DNA of 64,000 nt from Methylocystis parvus OBBP (GCF_027571405.1 NZ_CP092968.1:3060001-3124000), one strand, 5' to 3'; shown: positions 24,729 through 34,373, counted from the first letter of the stretch. Notes: generated by a model not told the origin, from the sequence alone. A program made the numbers and translations.

Positions 24729-26132
24729 ATGGCTGGGCGCGTTCCGGAGCGTCCGTTGGAGCCGCCTTTGACCGTCTGTAGCCTGGATCCCTTCTATCTC
24801 ATTGTCGACCGCGCGGATTGGCTGACCCGGCTGCTGCCCCTCGGCGTCAAGCTCGTGCAATTGCGCGTGAAGGATCGCCCCGAAGCGGAGCTGCGCGGCG
24901 AAATCGCCCGCGCGCGCGATCTGTGCCGGGGGGCTGGCGCGCAGCTCATCGTCAATGACTATTGGATGCTCGCAATCGACGCCGGTTGCGACTTCGTGCA
25001 TCTGGGACAGGACGATCTCGCCGAGGCCGATATTCCCGCCTTGCGACGCCATGACGTCAAATTCGGAATCTCCACCCATGACGACGCGGAACTGGAGCGC
25101 GCGCTTTCCTATGCGCCCGATTATGTCGCCCTCGGCCCCGTCTGGCCGACGCTTCTCAAGGAGATGAAATTCGGGCCGCAAGGGCTCGAAAAGCTCGGAC
25201 GCTGGAAGAAGCGCGTCGGCGACGTTCCGCTCGTCGCCATAGGCGGTCTGACGCCTTCCCGCGCCTGTCTCGCGCTTGCGGCGGGGGCGGACAGCGCCTG
25301 CGTCGTAACGGATGTTTTGCGGGCGAGCGATCCGGAGACGCGCACGGTGGAATGGGTGACCGCGACGGCGCCCTGGCGCGACGCGTCCGAACTCACGCGC
25401 GGCTTCTCCCCCGATTATGCGGGCGCGGACGTCTTCCCCTCGCCTAATCACGGGCCGCGCGCAAAGGCGGTCTCCGCGCTCATTCTGCATTATACGGGCA
25501 TGCCCACGGCGGAGGGCGCGCTCGAACTCCTCTGTTCGCCGATCCGCGAAGTCTCCGCGCATTATTTCGTCGAAGAAGACGGGCGCGTGCTGCAACTCGT
25601 TCCCGAGGAGCGCCGCGCCTGGCATGCGGGCGTCAGCTATTGGGCTGGCGAGACCGACATGAATTCGGCCTCGATCGGCGTCGAGATCGCGCATCCCGGC
25701 CATATCGATCCGCATCCTTTCCCGCCCGCGCAGATCGAATCGGTGATCACGCTGTCGCGCGATATTTGCGAGCGCCGCAGGATCGCGCCGCGGCGCGTGC
25801 TCGCCCATTCGGACATTGCGCCGCGCCGCAAGATCGATCCGGGCGAATTCTTTCCCTGGGAGACGCTCGCCGAAGCCGGCGTCGGCCATATGCTCGCGCC
25901 GTCGCCGGCGATGGAGGGTCCCGCGCTCGAGCTCGACATGGCGGGCGCCGCCGTGTCGCACCTGCAAAGCCAGCTCGCCAATTTCGGTTACAAGCTTGCG
26001 GAAACCGGGATCTATGACGAGGATACGGCCGCGACGGTCGCGGCGTTCCAGCGCCATTTTCGCCGCTCGCGGGTCGACGGCCGGGCGGATGCCTCTACAA
26101 TCGACCTTCTGACCCGGCTGTTGGCGATATGA
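24729..26132 (+). CDS. Fusion of thiamine-phosphate synthase (ThiE) and AmpD-type amidase
   Basis: Residues about 20-215 are ThiE: FYLIVDRADWLTRLLPLGVK, LIVNDYW, FVHLGQDDL, ALGPVWPT and PLVAIGGLTP are the TIM-barrel motifs for joining thiazole and pyrimidine phosphates. After a linker of only about ten residues, a zinc amidase_2 domain begins (FPSPNHGPRA, LILHYTGM, AWHAGVSYWAG, IGVEIAHPG, LAHSDIAPRRKIDPG) with its zinc and catalytic residues intact. A C-terminal peptidoglycan-binding repeat follows (LQSQLANFGYKLAETGIYDE ... TVAAFQRHFR). AmpD cleaves anhydromuropeptides in wall recycling. There is no stop or signal peptide between the halves. The gene follows thiG in the riboswitch operon after 345 bases. 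Confidence 0.85.
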   Translation: MAGRVPERPLEPPLTVCSLDPFYLIVDRADWLTRLLPLGVKLVQLRVKDRPEAELRGEIARARDLCRGAGAQLIVNDYWMLAIDAGCDFVHLGQDDLAEADIPALRRHDVKFGISTHDDAELERALSYAPDYVALGPVWPTLLKEMKFGPQGLEKLGRWKKRVGDVPLVAIGGLTPSRACLALAAGADSACVVTDVLRASDPETRTVEWVTATAPWRDASELTRGFSPDYAGADVFPSPNHGPRAKAVSALILHYTGMPTAEGALELLCSPIREVSAHYFVEEDGRVLQLVPEERRAWHAGVSYWAGETDMNSASIGVEIAHPGHIDPHPFPPAQIESVITLSRDICERRRIAPRRVLAHSDIAPRRKIDPGEFFPWETLAEAGVGHMLAPSPAMEGPALELDMAGAAVSHLQSQLANFGYKLAETGIYDEDTAATVAAFQRHFRRSRVDGRADASTIDLLTRLLAI

Positions 26133-26142
26133 GGCGTTTCGC

Positions 26143-27054
26143 ATGACGCAACTTTCAAAGCGCGCCGTCGTCGTCACCGGCGCCTCGACGGGCATCGGCG
26201 CAGCCTGCGTGGCCTCTCTCGCGCAGGCGGGCTTCTTCGTCTTCGGCTCCGTGCGCAAAACGGCGGACGCCGAACGGCTGCAAACGCGCTTCGCCGCCGA
26301 TTTCGCGCCGCTTCTGTTCGATGTGACCGACGCCGGGGCCGTCGCAAGGGCCGCGCGGGAAGTCGAGGCGCAGCTTGCCGGCGCGACGCTTGCGGGTCTG
26401 GTCAACAATGCCGGGGTCGCCGTGCCGGGGCCGCTCCTTCATCTGCCGATCGCCGATCTGCGCCGGCAATTGGAAGTCAATCTGATCGGCCAGTTGCAGG
26501 TGACGCAGGCTTTCGCGCCGCTGCTCGGCGCGCGTGAACCGCAAAGCGCCGCGCCGGGCCGCATCGTCATGATGAGTTCCGTCGCCGGCCGCTTCGCTTC
26601 CCCATTTCTGGGCGCCTATAATGCGTCGAAATTTGCGCTCGAAGGCATGTCCGATGCGTTGCGCCGCGAGTTGAAGGCCTATGGGATCGACGTCATTCTG
26701 ATCGAGCCGGGCATGATCGCAACGCCAATTTGGGACAAGGCCGAAAGCGCGGACTTCGCGCCTTTCGCCGATTCGATCTACGGCGACGCCGCGCGGCGGA
26801 TGCAGACATGGGCGGTGACGGAAGGCCGGGCGGCTCCGGGGCCGGAAATCGTGGCCGACGCCGTGCTGCGCGCCTTGACCGCATCTCCTGCGCCGCTGCG
26901 CGCGCCCGTCATGAAAAACAGGTTTCTCGGCTGGACGCTGCCGGGCCTGACGCCCGCGCGGCTCGTCGACTGGCTGACGGATCGGCGCCTCGGATTTTCG
27001 GCGCTACGCAAAAAGCTGCTCGCGACCGCCGCCAAGGGAGAGACGCATGTCTGA
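26143..27054 (+). CDS. Short-chain dehydrogenase/reductase
   Basis: Classical SDR of 303 residues: the nucleotide motif TGASTGIGAA at the N-terminus, NNAG at about residue 89, catalytic serine in MMSSVAGRF and the YNASKFALEG motif with Tyr and Lys. The RELKAYGIDVILIEPGMI region matches SDRs acting on steroids, retinoids or lipids, but the substrate cannot be told. It starts 10 bases after the ThiE-AmpD gene and overlaps the next gene by 8 bases. Confidence 0.9.
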   Translation: MTQLSKRAVVVTGASTGIGAACVASLAQAGFFVFGSVRKTADAERLQTRFAADFAPLLFDVTDAGAVARAAREVEAQLAGATLAGLVNNAGVAVPGPLLHLPIADLRRQLEVNLIGQLQVTQAFAPLLGAREPQSAAPGRIVMMSSVAGRFASPFLGAYNASKFALEGMSDALRRELKAYGIDVILIEPGMIATPIWDKAESADFAPFADSIYGDAARRMQTWAVTEGRAAPGPEIVADAVLRALTASPAPLRAPVMKNRFLGWTLPGLTPARLVDWLTDRRLGFSALRKKLLATAAKGETHV

Positions 27055-27439
27055 GGAAACGCCGATGATCCATGGCGTCGTGTGCTGGAGCGAACTCGCC
27101 GTTCGCGACATTGCGCGCGCGCAGAAATTTTACGCCGATTCGCTCGGCTGGCGCTTCGAAGCGATGCAGATGCCCGACATGACCTATTGGATCATCATGT
27201 CGGGCGAGGCGCGCGTCGGCGGCATGTTCGAAATGAGCGGCCCGCAATTCAGCGGCGTGCCGGAGCACTGGCTGACCTATATCGCCGTCGACGATATCGA
27301 CGCACGGCTGAAGAAGGCGGTCGCGGCGGGCGCGAGCGTCTGCAAGGAGCCTTTCGACATTCCGGGCGTTGGTCGTATGGCCGTTCTGGCCGAGCCGGGC
27401 GGCGCCATCGTCGCCTGGATGACGCCCAGGGCCGCCTGA
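27047..27439 (+). CDS. VOC (glyoxalase/bleomycin-resistance fold) protein
   Basis: The 130-residue protein has the VOC pattern: HGVVCWSELAVRDIARAQKFYADSLGW, a middle strand GGMFEMSG, HWLTYIAVDDIDARLKKAVAAGA, and VLAEPGGAIVAWM at the end. Such proteins bind a metal and act on varied small molecules. It overlaps the SDR gene, suggesting joint expression. The substrate is unknown. Confidence 0.88.
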   Translation: MSEETPMIHGVVCWSELAVRDIARAQKFYADSLGWRFEAMQMPDMTYWIIMSGEARVGGMFEMSGPQFSGVPEHWLTYIAVDDIDARLKKAVAAGASVCKEPFDIPGVGRMAVLAEPGGAIVAWMTPRAA

Positions 27440-27494
27440 ACGCATATGAGCGGCGCCGCGGCCGCGCATATCGTTCGAAGGCGCGAAAGCGATT

Positions 27495-28118
27495 TTAGAG
27501 ACGCGTCGTCTCGTCGATTTCGCCGGGACGGAAATGTCTCACGAATTCGCAAGCGACGCCGTCATCCAGAATGCGCACGACCTTCGCCGGCGTATTGCCG
27601 ACGGTCACTTCCGCGCCGAGCGGAATGATGTGGTCCGTCTCGATCGCGACGCCGGAAAGCGACAGGGTGCGAATGCGCACAATATGTTCGTCGCCGCGCG
27701 TCAATCGCAGCACGGTGAGATCCATCAGCGGGACGACGCGGTCGTGGCGGCGCCGGTCTTCGACATCCAAGGCCGAGCGATTGGCGTACCAGGTAAGCTG
27801 GTCGGCAAGTCTGTCGCGTTTTTTGGGGGTGAGCTGCAGGCTCATCTCGAAGCCCGTTTCGGTGTGCCGCGTGATGGCGCCCGTGAAGCGGCCGAGCTCG
27901 TTGAGATAGAGCACGACCCTTTCGCCGGGCATGGCGACGACGGGCGCGAAGAGCGAAACCTCGCCGGGTGACATTTCGAAAGTCCGGCAGGAATACTCCT
28001 CATTGGACTTCAGCAGCATATACCTTCCCTGGAAGGCGATCTGGACGCGCTGCAAGCGATCCGTCTTAAAATAATTGATCGAGTGGAGGAGATTTACGCC
28101 CATAATCGAAACCGCCAT
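27495..28118 (-). CDS. PilZ-domain protein, probable c-di-GMP effector
   Basis: The 207-residue protein seems to hold two PilZ-like barrels. In the C-terminal one, [16 protein letters not shown] carries the arginine-rich entry motif and LSLSGVAIET the (D/N)xSxxG-like motif, where the first residue is not Asp or Asn. The N-terminal barrel (about 25-95) lacks clear binding motifs. PilZ proteins link cyclic di-GMP to motility, polysaccharide or cell-cycle output. An alternative start is ATG 28103. No neighbour indicates the target. Confidence 0.78.
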   Translation of the reverse strand: MAVSIMGVNLLHSINYFKTDRLQRVQIAFQGRYMLLKSNEEYSCRTFEMSPGEVSLFAPVVAMPGERVVLYLNELGRFTGAITRHTETGFEMSLQLTPKKRDRLADQLTWYANRSALDVEDRRRHDRVVPLMDLTVLRLTRGDEHIVRIRTLSLSGVAIETDHIIPLGAEVTVGNTPAKVVRILDDGVACEFVRHFRPGEIDETTRL

Positions 28119-28190
28119 TATCTGTTGCCGCCGTCGAGGGCGCAGCCGCTCGAACGGGTCGATGAAGACAAACGTTACAGGAAGGAGCTT

Positions 28191-28397
28191 ATGTCAGAAA
28201 GTTGCAGCGGAGCGTTCCACAACGGTTTCGGCAAACGCCGTGTGCGAAGAACTGCCTTAATTGATTCAATTTTACGGATATGCCCGCAGACCTCCTATTT
28301 GATTGGCGGCGTTGGCGCTACGGGCTGTGCAGTTAAGAAAATTAACGTTTCGCCGCTTGCGCGCCCGCCCGCGTCGCATGCGAGACGTCTTCGATAA
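28191..28397 (+). CDS. Possible small ORF (68 codons) or leader transcript
   Basis: ATG 28191 follows the strong ribosome-binding sequence AGGAAGGAG, and the frame begins MSESCSGAFHNGFGKRRVRR. A hairpin with a T-run lies 28 bases beyond the stop. I recognise no family, and the base composition is more AT-rich than neighbouring genes. The site signal plus terminator argue for a transcript, but whether it codes for protein is uncertain. Confidence 0.25.
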   Translation: MSESCSGAFHNGFGKRRVRRTALIDSILRICPQTSYLIGGVGATGCAVKKINVSPLARPPASHARRLR

Positions 28398-28424
28398 TCC
28401 TTGTAAAGGGACGAATTTTTTGAC

Positions 28425-28446
28425 GGCGCCGCATGCGGCGATTTTT
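28425..28446 (+). terminator. Weak intrinsic terminator candidate upstream of tamA
   Basis: CGCCG and CGGCG form a short stem around CATG and are followed by ATTTTT. The stem is only five to six pairs, so strength is doubtful. It would end any transcript coming from the 28.1-28.4 kb segment before tamA. Confidence 0.4.
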
Positions 28447-28499
28447 CAAATGGTTGTTAACTACAAGCCCGACGATAAGCTTAATCGATTGGACCCTGG

Positions 28500-30503
28500 A
28501 TGCTTTTTGTCTTATGCATCAGCTTAAGCAAGTTTACGGGTTTTCGAGTGAAATCGCGACACGTTGTTATAAGCTGGCTCTTTTGTTGCGGTTTTACGTT
28601 GACCGCGCATGAGCCTGCGCGCGCCTTCGATTTCTTCGGCCTCTTTGGCGAAACCGAGAAGGCTCAGCCGAGCGCCAACGCCGTCGCCTATGACATCGCT
28701 TTTCAAGGCCTCGACGACGGCAAGCTCGAACAGACGCTGCAAGACGCCTCGAACAGCTGGCGCCTGAGACTCGACGCTCCCGGCTCGGGCGTCGGGCTCG
28801 CGCGCCGCGTCGTCGCCGATTACCCACGCATCACGGACGCGCTTTGGGCGAGCGGCTATTACAATGCGACCGTGCGCGCGAGCGTCGCAGGCGTCTATGT
28901 CTCGCCGGACGGCAAGGGAGCAGAGGCGTCGGCGGCGGCGGCCGAGCGCTATCGCGGAAGCGCATTGGCGCCGGTGGTCTTCGAGGTCGATCCAGGTCCG
29001 CTTTTCAAGCTGCGTCACGTCGTCGTCTACGATTCCCGCACCAATGCGCCGATCGATCCGGCGCTCTTCCCGCGCAAGGCGTTCGATCTCGACGCCGACG
29101 ATCCGGCGCGCGCCGCCGCGCTGCGCGCGCGCGAATCCGAGTGGATCGATCAACTGCGCGACAAATCCTATCCGCTCGCCAAGGTCGTTTCCACGCGGCC
29201 CGTCATCTTTCACAATGAACATGCGATGGACGTGGCCCTCACCATCGATCCAGGGCCGAAGGCGGGCGTCGGCGCCGTCGAGCTTTCGGGTTCGCCGGGC
29301 GTCGATCCGGCCGTGATCCGCTCCTTCATCTATCTCGAGGAGGGCGAGCCCTATAGTCCGAAAAAGCTTGCCGACACGCGCAAATCCGTTGCGCGCATAG
29401 AGGCGCTGGGCGGGGTGAAGGTCGAGGACGGCGCGCATCTCGACAAGAACGGCAATCTGCCGATCCTCGTCGAAACGAGCGAGCGCAAGCGCCACGCCAT
29501 CGGCGCTTCGGCGATGTTCTCCAACATTAACGGCCCGTCGCTGCGAACCTATTGGGTCGACCGCAATCTTTTCGGCGGGGCGGAGCGGCTGCGTTTCGAT
29601 CTGGAAGGCGGGCTCGCTTATTACAACAACTCCGCCTCTTTCGTTTCTTTTCCGGAGCTGAAGGCGAGCAATCTCGTCGGCGCGGCGCGTCTCAGTTTCC
29701 TGAAGCCCGCGCTGTGGGGCTCGCGCAACGACCTGCTGCTCGACGCGGCGGCGGTGCGCGAACGCACGGTCTATTACTGGGCCGCCTACGGCAATTTCAA
29801 CGGCGCGATCCGTCACCGCTTCAGCGATACGACGTCGCTTCAGGCGGGACTTGAAATAGAGGGCGGGCAATTCTTCGACGTCTATGGCCTGCACGATTAT
29901 TCTCTGCTCGGATTCCCGATTTCAGGGACCTATGACAGCACCGACAATGCGCTTGCGCCGACGCGCGGCATGCGCGTCAACGCCCGCGTCGCGCCTTATG
30001 TGAAGGCGCTGCCGCACGGGGTCGGCATGGTGGAGTCGAAGGGACAGGCCTCCGCCTATTACGCGCTCGATGAGGACGCCTGGTATATTCTCGCGGGGCG
30101 CGTCGCGGCGGGCTCCATCGTCGGCGCGCCGGTCGAGGCCGTGCCCGCCAATCGCCGCTTCTTCGCAGGCGGCGGCGGCTCCGTGCGCGGCTATCGCTAT
30201 CGCTCGATCAGCCCGGAAAACGGCTTTGGCTGGCCCACCGGCGGCCTGAGCCTGTTCGAAGCCTCGGCGGAAGCGCGGCTCAAAGTCACGCAGAATATCG
30301 GGATCGTGCCGTTCCTCGACGCCGGCGCCGCTTTCTCGACGCCCTGGCCCGACTTCGGCTCGACCATGCGCTTCGCCGCGGGGCTCGGCCTTCGATACTA
30401 TACCGGCATCGGTCCGATCCGGCTGGACGTCGCCACCCCGCTCAATCCGAGACCGACCGACAGCCGGATCGCGCTCTTCATCGGCATCGGAGAAAGTTTC
30501 TAG
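28500..30503 (+). CDS. tamA: TamA-type outer-membrane assembly protein
   Basis: TamA is a BamA-family (Omp85) barrel that works with TamB in moving proteins or lipids to the outer membrane. After a signal region ending ARA, there are POTRA-type domains (about 60-330, e.g. GVGAVELSGSPGVDPAVIRSF) and a C-terminal barrel with the Omp85 lid-lock signature GGGGSVRGYRYRSIS and the typical last strands (GIGPIRLDVATPLN ... IGIGESF). The GTG at 28548 is an alternative start that gives a cleaner signal peptide (VKSRHVVISWLFCCGF). tamB begins at the very next base after its stop. Confidence 0.94.
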   Translation: MLFVLCISLSKFTGFRVKSRHVVISWLFCCGFTLTAHEPARAFDFFGLFGETEKAQPSANAVAYDIAFQGLDDGKLEQTLQDASNSWRLRLDAPGSGVGLARRVVADYPRITDALWASGYYNATVRASVAGVYVSPDGKGAEASAAAAERYRGSALAPVVFEVDPGPLFKLRHVVVYDSRTNAPIDPALFPRKAFDLDADDPARAAALRARESEWIDQLRDKSYPLAKVVSTRPVIFHNEHAMDVALTIDPGPKAGVGAVELSGSPGVDPAVIRSFIYLEEGEPYSPKKLADTRKSVARIEALGGVKVEDGAHLDKNGNLPILVETSERKRHAIGASAMFSNINGPSLRTYWVDRNLFGGAERLRFDLEGGLAYYNNSASFVSFPELKASNLVGAARLSFLKPALWGSRNDLLLDAAAVRERTVYYWAAYGNFNGAIRHRFSDTTSLQAGLEIEGGQFFDVYGLHDYSLLGFPISGTYDSTDNALAPTRGMRVNARVAPYVKALPHGVGMVESKGQASAYYALDEDAWYILAGRVAAGSIVGAPVEAVPANRRFFAGGGGSVRGYRYRSISPENGFGWPTGGLSLFEASAEARLKVTQNIGIVPFLDAGAAFSTPWPDFGSTMRFAAGLGLRYYTGIGPIRLDVATPLNPRPTDSRIALFIGIGESF

Positions 30504-33500
30504 ATGCGCAGGCGATCGCTCTCCGTCGCGGCCGGCCTCGTCGCTCTCGCTGCGCTCGCCATCGGCGCGGGCGTGCTGGCGCTGCATAGCGAAGCCGGCG
30601 GGCGTTGGCTTGCGCGCGCCGCTTCCGGGGCGGTTTCCTCGCCGGATATGAAGATCGAGATCGGCGCGATCGAAGGTCCGTTGTCCGCTGCTCCCGCCAT
30701 TCGCGACATCGTCCTTTCGGATCGCGACGGCCCCTGGCTGAAAATCGACCGCGTCGCCGCCAAATGGTCGCGCTTCGCGCTGTTCGCCTTGCGGCTCGAT
30801 ATCGACCGCATCGACATTGGCGAAGTCGACGTGCTGCGGCGTCCGGCCGCAGCTCCGGCCGCCGCGCCGAGCAAAGCGTCGCCCCCGGAGAAAGCGTCCT
30901 TCCCGCCCAAATTGCCGATCGGCCTGCGGCTGGGCGAATTGGCGCTTCAAAAGCTCGTTCTCGCCGAACCTGTCGCGGGCGCGCCCGCGACGCTCAGCCT
31001 GAAGGCGGGCGCGGAGCTGACCGGCGCCAAAGCGGCGTTGCAGCTTCTCGTTGAGCGGCTGGACGCGCCGGGCTCCATCGGCGCCGACGCGTCCTATGGG
31101 CCGGACGACGGAAAGCTGCGCGTCAAATTCGCCGCCAGGGAGCCCGGCGACGGCCTCATTGCGCGATTGGCGCAGCTCCCCGGCCTGCCGCCGGTCGAGG
31201 CGGCGGTCGACGGCGACGGGACGCTCGACGCCTTCAAGGCGACGATCGCCGCCAAAGCCGGCGAAGCGGGCGCGCAGGGGAGCGTGACGATTGCGCGCGA
31301 CGCGGCCGCGCGCCGGCTCGATCTCGACCTCGACGCGCGGCTCGCCGATTTGCTGCCGCGCGACCTGGCGCCCCTCCTCGCCGAGACGACGAAGATCGTC
31401 GCCACCGCGCATCTCGCCGATGACGGCGCGAGCGCGTTGGATCGTCTGTCGCTCACGGCTTCGGCCTTCGAATTCGGCGCCGCGGGCCATGTCGGCGCGG
31501 ACGGGAAAGGCGCAGGAACGGCGAAAATCTCCGCGAGCGATCTTGGCCGGTTCTCGCGCCTCGCGGGACGCGAGCTGCGCGGCGCGCTCGACCTCTCCGC
31601 CGATCTTTCCGGCGCGCCGTTCGAGGGCGTCGTGACGGCGGCGCTCGACGGCGCGGTGACGGGCCTCGGCTCGGGCGTCCCGGCGGTCGACGGCCTCGTC
31701 GGCGAAAGGCTGACGCTCGCGGGCAAGGTCGCGACGCTCCCGCATGGCGGTTTCTCGTTCGAGAAGCTTTCCTTGAACGGGGCGCATATCGCCGCTTTCG
31801 TCGACGGCCAGGCGACGAAGGAAAAGGCGGCGATCGCCGCGAAGATCGATCTGCCCGAGCTGCGGCATGCGAATCTGCCGCTGTCCGGCGCGGCTCATAT
31901 CGACGCCGCGCTGGCGGGCGCGCTCGACAGACCGGACGCCAGCTTTTCCGCGACGCTGGAAAAGGCGACCGCCAATGGCCGTCCCATACCGAAGCTTGCT
32001 GTGCAGGGCGAGGCGCGCGACCTGCTCGGCGAAGTCGCGGCGGTTGCGACGCTCGACGGCGAAGTGGACCGCAAGCCGGCGAAAGGCCGCTTCTCTCTGG
32101 CGAAGGCGGGCGAGGGCTGGAAGCTCGACCAGCTCGACCTCGCAATCGGGAGCGCGACCGCCAAGGGCCAGTTGGCGCTCGACGCCGCCGGACTCGCGAA
32201 TGGACGCGTTTCTGTCGCCGCGCCCAATCTCGACGACCTTTCCGCCCTCGCTTTGCAGAAGCTCGGCGGCAAGCTCGACGCCGCCGTGACTCTCGACGCG
32301 GCGGGGGGCGCGCAAAATGTCTCCGTGGACGCGCAGGGCGCCGGAATAGAGGCGGCGGGCGCGAGCGTCGGCCGGCTCGGGGCCAAATTCTCAGCGCGCA
32401 ATCTCTATCGCCAGCCGGCGCTGGAAGGCGATGTCGCCATCGACAGCGCGCGTATCGGCAAGGAGACGATCGGCAAAGCGCGCCTCGCCGCGCGTCCCGC
32501 CGGAGGCGGCGCGGCCGCGCTCGATCTTTCTCTCGACGCGCGCGGATTCAACATCGCCAGCCGCGCGACGCTGACGCCGGGAGAGGCGACGAAACTCGAC
32601 ATTGCGTCTTTCTCGGCGCAACGGGCCGGAAAGACGATCGCTCTTGCGCAGCCCGCTTCCGTAACGGTTCAACGCGGCGCGACGACTCTTCGGGGACTTT
32701 CCGTCGCGCTCGGCTCGGGGCGTCTCGATATTGACGGCCTCGTCGGCGAGCGTTTCGACGTTACCGCGAAAGCGCGCGGCGTGCCGCTCTCCATCGCGTC
32801 GATCGTCGATCCGTCCCTTGGCCTCGACGGGACGCTCGAGGCCGAAGCGCGCATTACCGGAACGAAATCCGCGCCGGTCGGAGATTGGCGCGTAAAGGCG
32901 TCGAAAGTGTCCGCGCCGCAATTGCGCGCCAATGGCTTGCCGGCGATCGCCGCCGCGGCGAGCGGGCGTCTCGCCAATGCGCGCACGACTGTCGACGCCG
33001 ACGTCGCGCTGGGCGCGACAAGCAAATTGAAGATCGCGGGCTCCGCGCCGCTGGGCGACGGTTCGCTCGATCTCGCCGTGAAGGGCGCGCTCGACGCCGG
33101 CTTGGCGAACACCCTGCTCGCGGCGAACGGCCAGACGGTCGCCGGAAAGGCGAATGTCGATTTGCGCCTCACGGGCGCGACGACGAATCCAAATATTGGC
33201 GGCGCGGTCAATATTGTCGACGGCGCCTTCAACGATCCGCTGAACGGCGTGAGCCTTGCCAAGATCAACGGCAAGCTCGAAGGGCGCGGTCACGACCTGA
33301 CGATCAGCGGCCTCAGCGCGCAGACGAAGAATGGCGGCCAGATCGCCGTCGCCGGCCGCGTGACGGTCGCTCCCGACGCCGGCATGCCGGGCGCGCTGCA
33401 TATCGTCGCCAATAATGCGCAGCTCGCCAGCACCGACGTCGTAAGCTCGGTGGGCGATCTCGATCTCATGTTTTCAGGCCCTCTCGCGCGCAATCCCAAA

Positions 33501-34373
33501 ATCGCCGGCAAGGTCAATCTCGACTCGATGGATGTGAGCGTGCCGGACCGCCTGCCGGCGAATTTGAAGCCGCTGCCGGGCTCCAACCATATCGACGCAA
33601 AGGGCTTCGCCGCGCAAATGCTGGCGCTCGAGCGCAAGCAGAAGGAGAAGGCGGGGCGCAAATCCGGTTTTGACGCCGCGCTCGATCTCGCGCTTTCCGC
33701 GCCCAACAAGATTTTCGTGCGCGGGCGCGGCATCGACGCGGAGTTCGGCGGCGATCTGAAAATCGGCGGCACGGTGCAAAAGCCGAACGTCATTGGCGGC
33801 TTCGATCTGCGGCGCGGCAAGATGCAGCTCCTGACTCAGCGGATCGACATCACGCGCGGCAAGCTTTCCTTCACCGGCGGCCTTGCGCCGCAGCTGGACT
33901 TTCTCGCGGAGACGACCGCGGCCGACATCACTGCGCGCATCGGCGTCTCCGGTCCGGCGGCGTCGCCCGTCTTCACTTTCTCGTCATCGCCGGAAATGCC
34001 GCAGGACGAAGTGCTTTCGCGGCTCCTATTCGCCAAGGCTTCGGGTTCGCTCACGCCTTTCCAGGCCGTGCAGCTCGCCGCGGCGCTCGCGCAATTTTCC
34101 GGGGCGGCCACCGGCGTCGACGCTTTCGAGAAGATGCGGCGCTCGCTTGGCGTCGACTCGCTCGATCTCGACGCGGGCGGCGCGAATGGTCCGACGATCG
34201 GCGCGTCGCGCTACATCATGGACGGCGTCAGCGTCGGCGTGAAGACCGGCGCCAAGCCTGAGCAGACCTCCGTGAATGTCGGCGTCGACATCACCCGCGG
34301 CGTGCGCCTGCAAAGCGAGACGTCGGTCGACGGCAAGACGTCGATGGGCGTCGGCGTCGAGCATGAATATTGA
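30504..34373 (+). CDS. tamB: TamB (translocation and assembly module inner-membrane subunit)
   Basis: This 1289-residue protein has one N-terminal membrane anchor (LSVAAGLVALAALAIGAGVLAL) and a very long repetitive beta-rich region. It ends in the DUF490/TamB C-terminal domain (about 950-1289), with GGFDLRRGKMQLLTQRIDIT and PASPVFTFSSSPEMPQDEVLSR as hallmark text. The family forms a periplasm-spanning groove thought to carry lipid or outer-membrane proteins to TamA. It starts directly after tamA, as in most proteobacteria. Confidence 0.95.
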   Translation: MRRRSLSVAAGLVALAALAIGAGVLALHSEAGGRWLARAASGAVSSPDMKIEIGAIEGPLSAAPAIRDIVLSDRDGPWLKIDRVAAKWSRFALFALRLDIDRIDIGEVDVLRRPAAAPAAAPSKASPPEKASFPPKLPIGLRLGELALQKLVLAEPVAGAPATLSLKAGAELTGAKAALQLLVERLDAPGSIGADASYGPDDGKLRVKFAAREPGDGLIARLAQLPGLPPVEAAVDGDGTLDAFKATIAAKAGEAGAQGSVTIARDAAARRLDLDLDARLADLLPRDLAPLLAETTKIVATAHLADDGASALDRLSLTASAFEFGAAGHVGADGKGAGTAKISASDLGRFSRLAGRELRGALDLSADLSGAPFEGVVTAALDGAVTGLGSGVPAVDGLVGERLTLAGKVATLPHGGFSFEKLSLNGAHIAAFVDGQATKEKAAIAAKIDLPELRHANLPLSGAAHIDAALAGALDRPDASFSATLEKATANGRPIPKLAVQGEARDLLGEVAAVATLDGEVDRKPAKGRFSLAKAGEGWKLDQLDLAIGSATAKGQLALDAAGLANGRVSVAAPNLDDLSALALQKLGGKLDAAVTLDAAGGAQNVSVDAQGAGIEAAGASVGRLGAKFSARNLYRQPALEGDVAIDSARIGKETIGKARLAARPAGGGAAALDLSLDARGFNIASRATLTPGEATKLDIASFSAQRAGKTIALAQPASVTVQRGATTLRGLSVALGSGRLDIDGLVGERFDVTAKARGVPLSIASIVDPSLGLDGTLEAEARITGTKSAPVGDWRVKASKVSAPQLRANGLPAIAAAASGRLANARTTVDADVALGATSKLKIAGSAPLGDGSLDLAVKGALDAGLANTLLAANGQTVAGKANVDLRLTGATTNPNIGGAVNIVDGAFNDPLNGVSLAKINGKLEGRGHDLTISGLSAQTKNGGQIAVAGRVTVAPDAGMPGALHIVANNAQLASTDVVSSVGDLDLMFSGPLARNPKIAGKVNLDSMDVSVPDRLPANLKPLPGSNHIDAKGFAAQMLALERKQKEKAGRKSGFDAALDLALSAPNKIFVRGRGIDAEFGGDLKIGGTVQKPNVIGGFDLRRGKMQLLTQRIDITRGKLSFTGGLAPQLDFLAETTAADITARIGVSGPAASPVFTFSSSPEMPQDEVLSRLLFAKASGSLTPFQAVQLAAALAQFSGAATGVDAFEKMRRSLGVDSLDLDAGGANGPTIGASRYIMDGVSVGVKTGAKPEQTSVNVGVDITRGVRLQSETSVDGKTSMGVGVEHEY

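Larger units (their letters stand above)
28119..28499. other. Intergenic region between pilZ gene and tamA
   Basis: This 381-base divergent gap is more AT-rich than its surroundings, holds the promoters of the PilZ gene and tamA, and contains the possible small ORF and weak terminator listed separately. Apart from those I see no feature in it. Confidence 0.5.

Noticed and set aside
29922..32315. Long minus-strand open frame opposite tamA/tamB
   Set aside because: Composition (Arg/Glu/Asp-rich, no domain) and full overlap with the tam genes mark it as a shadow frame.
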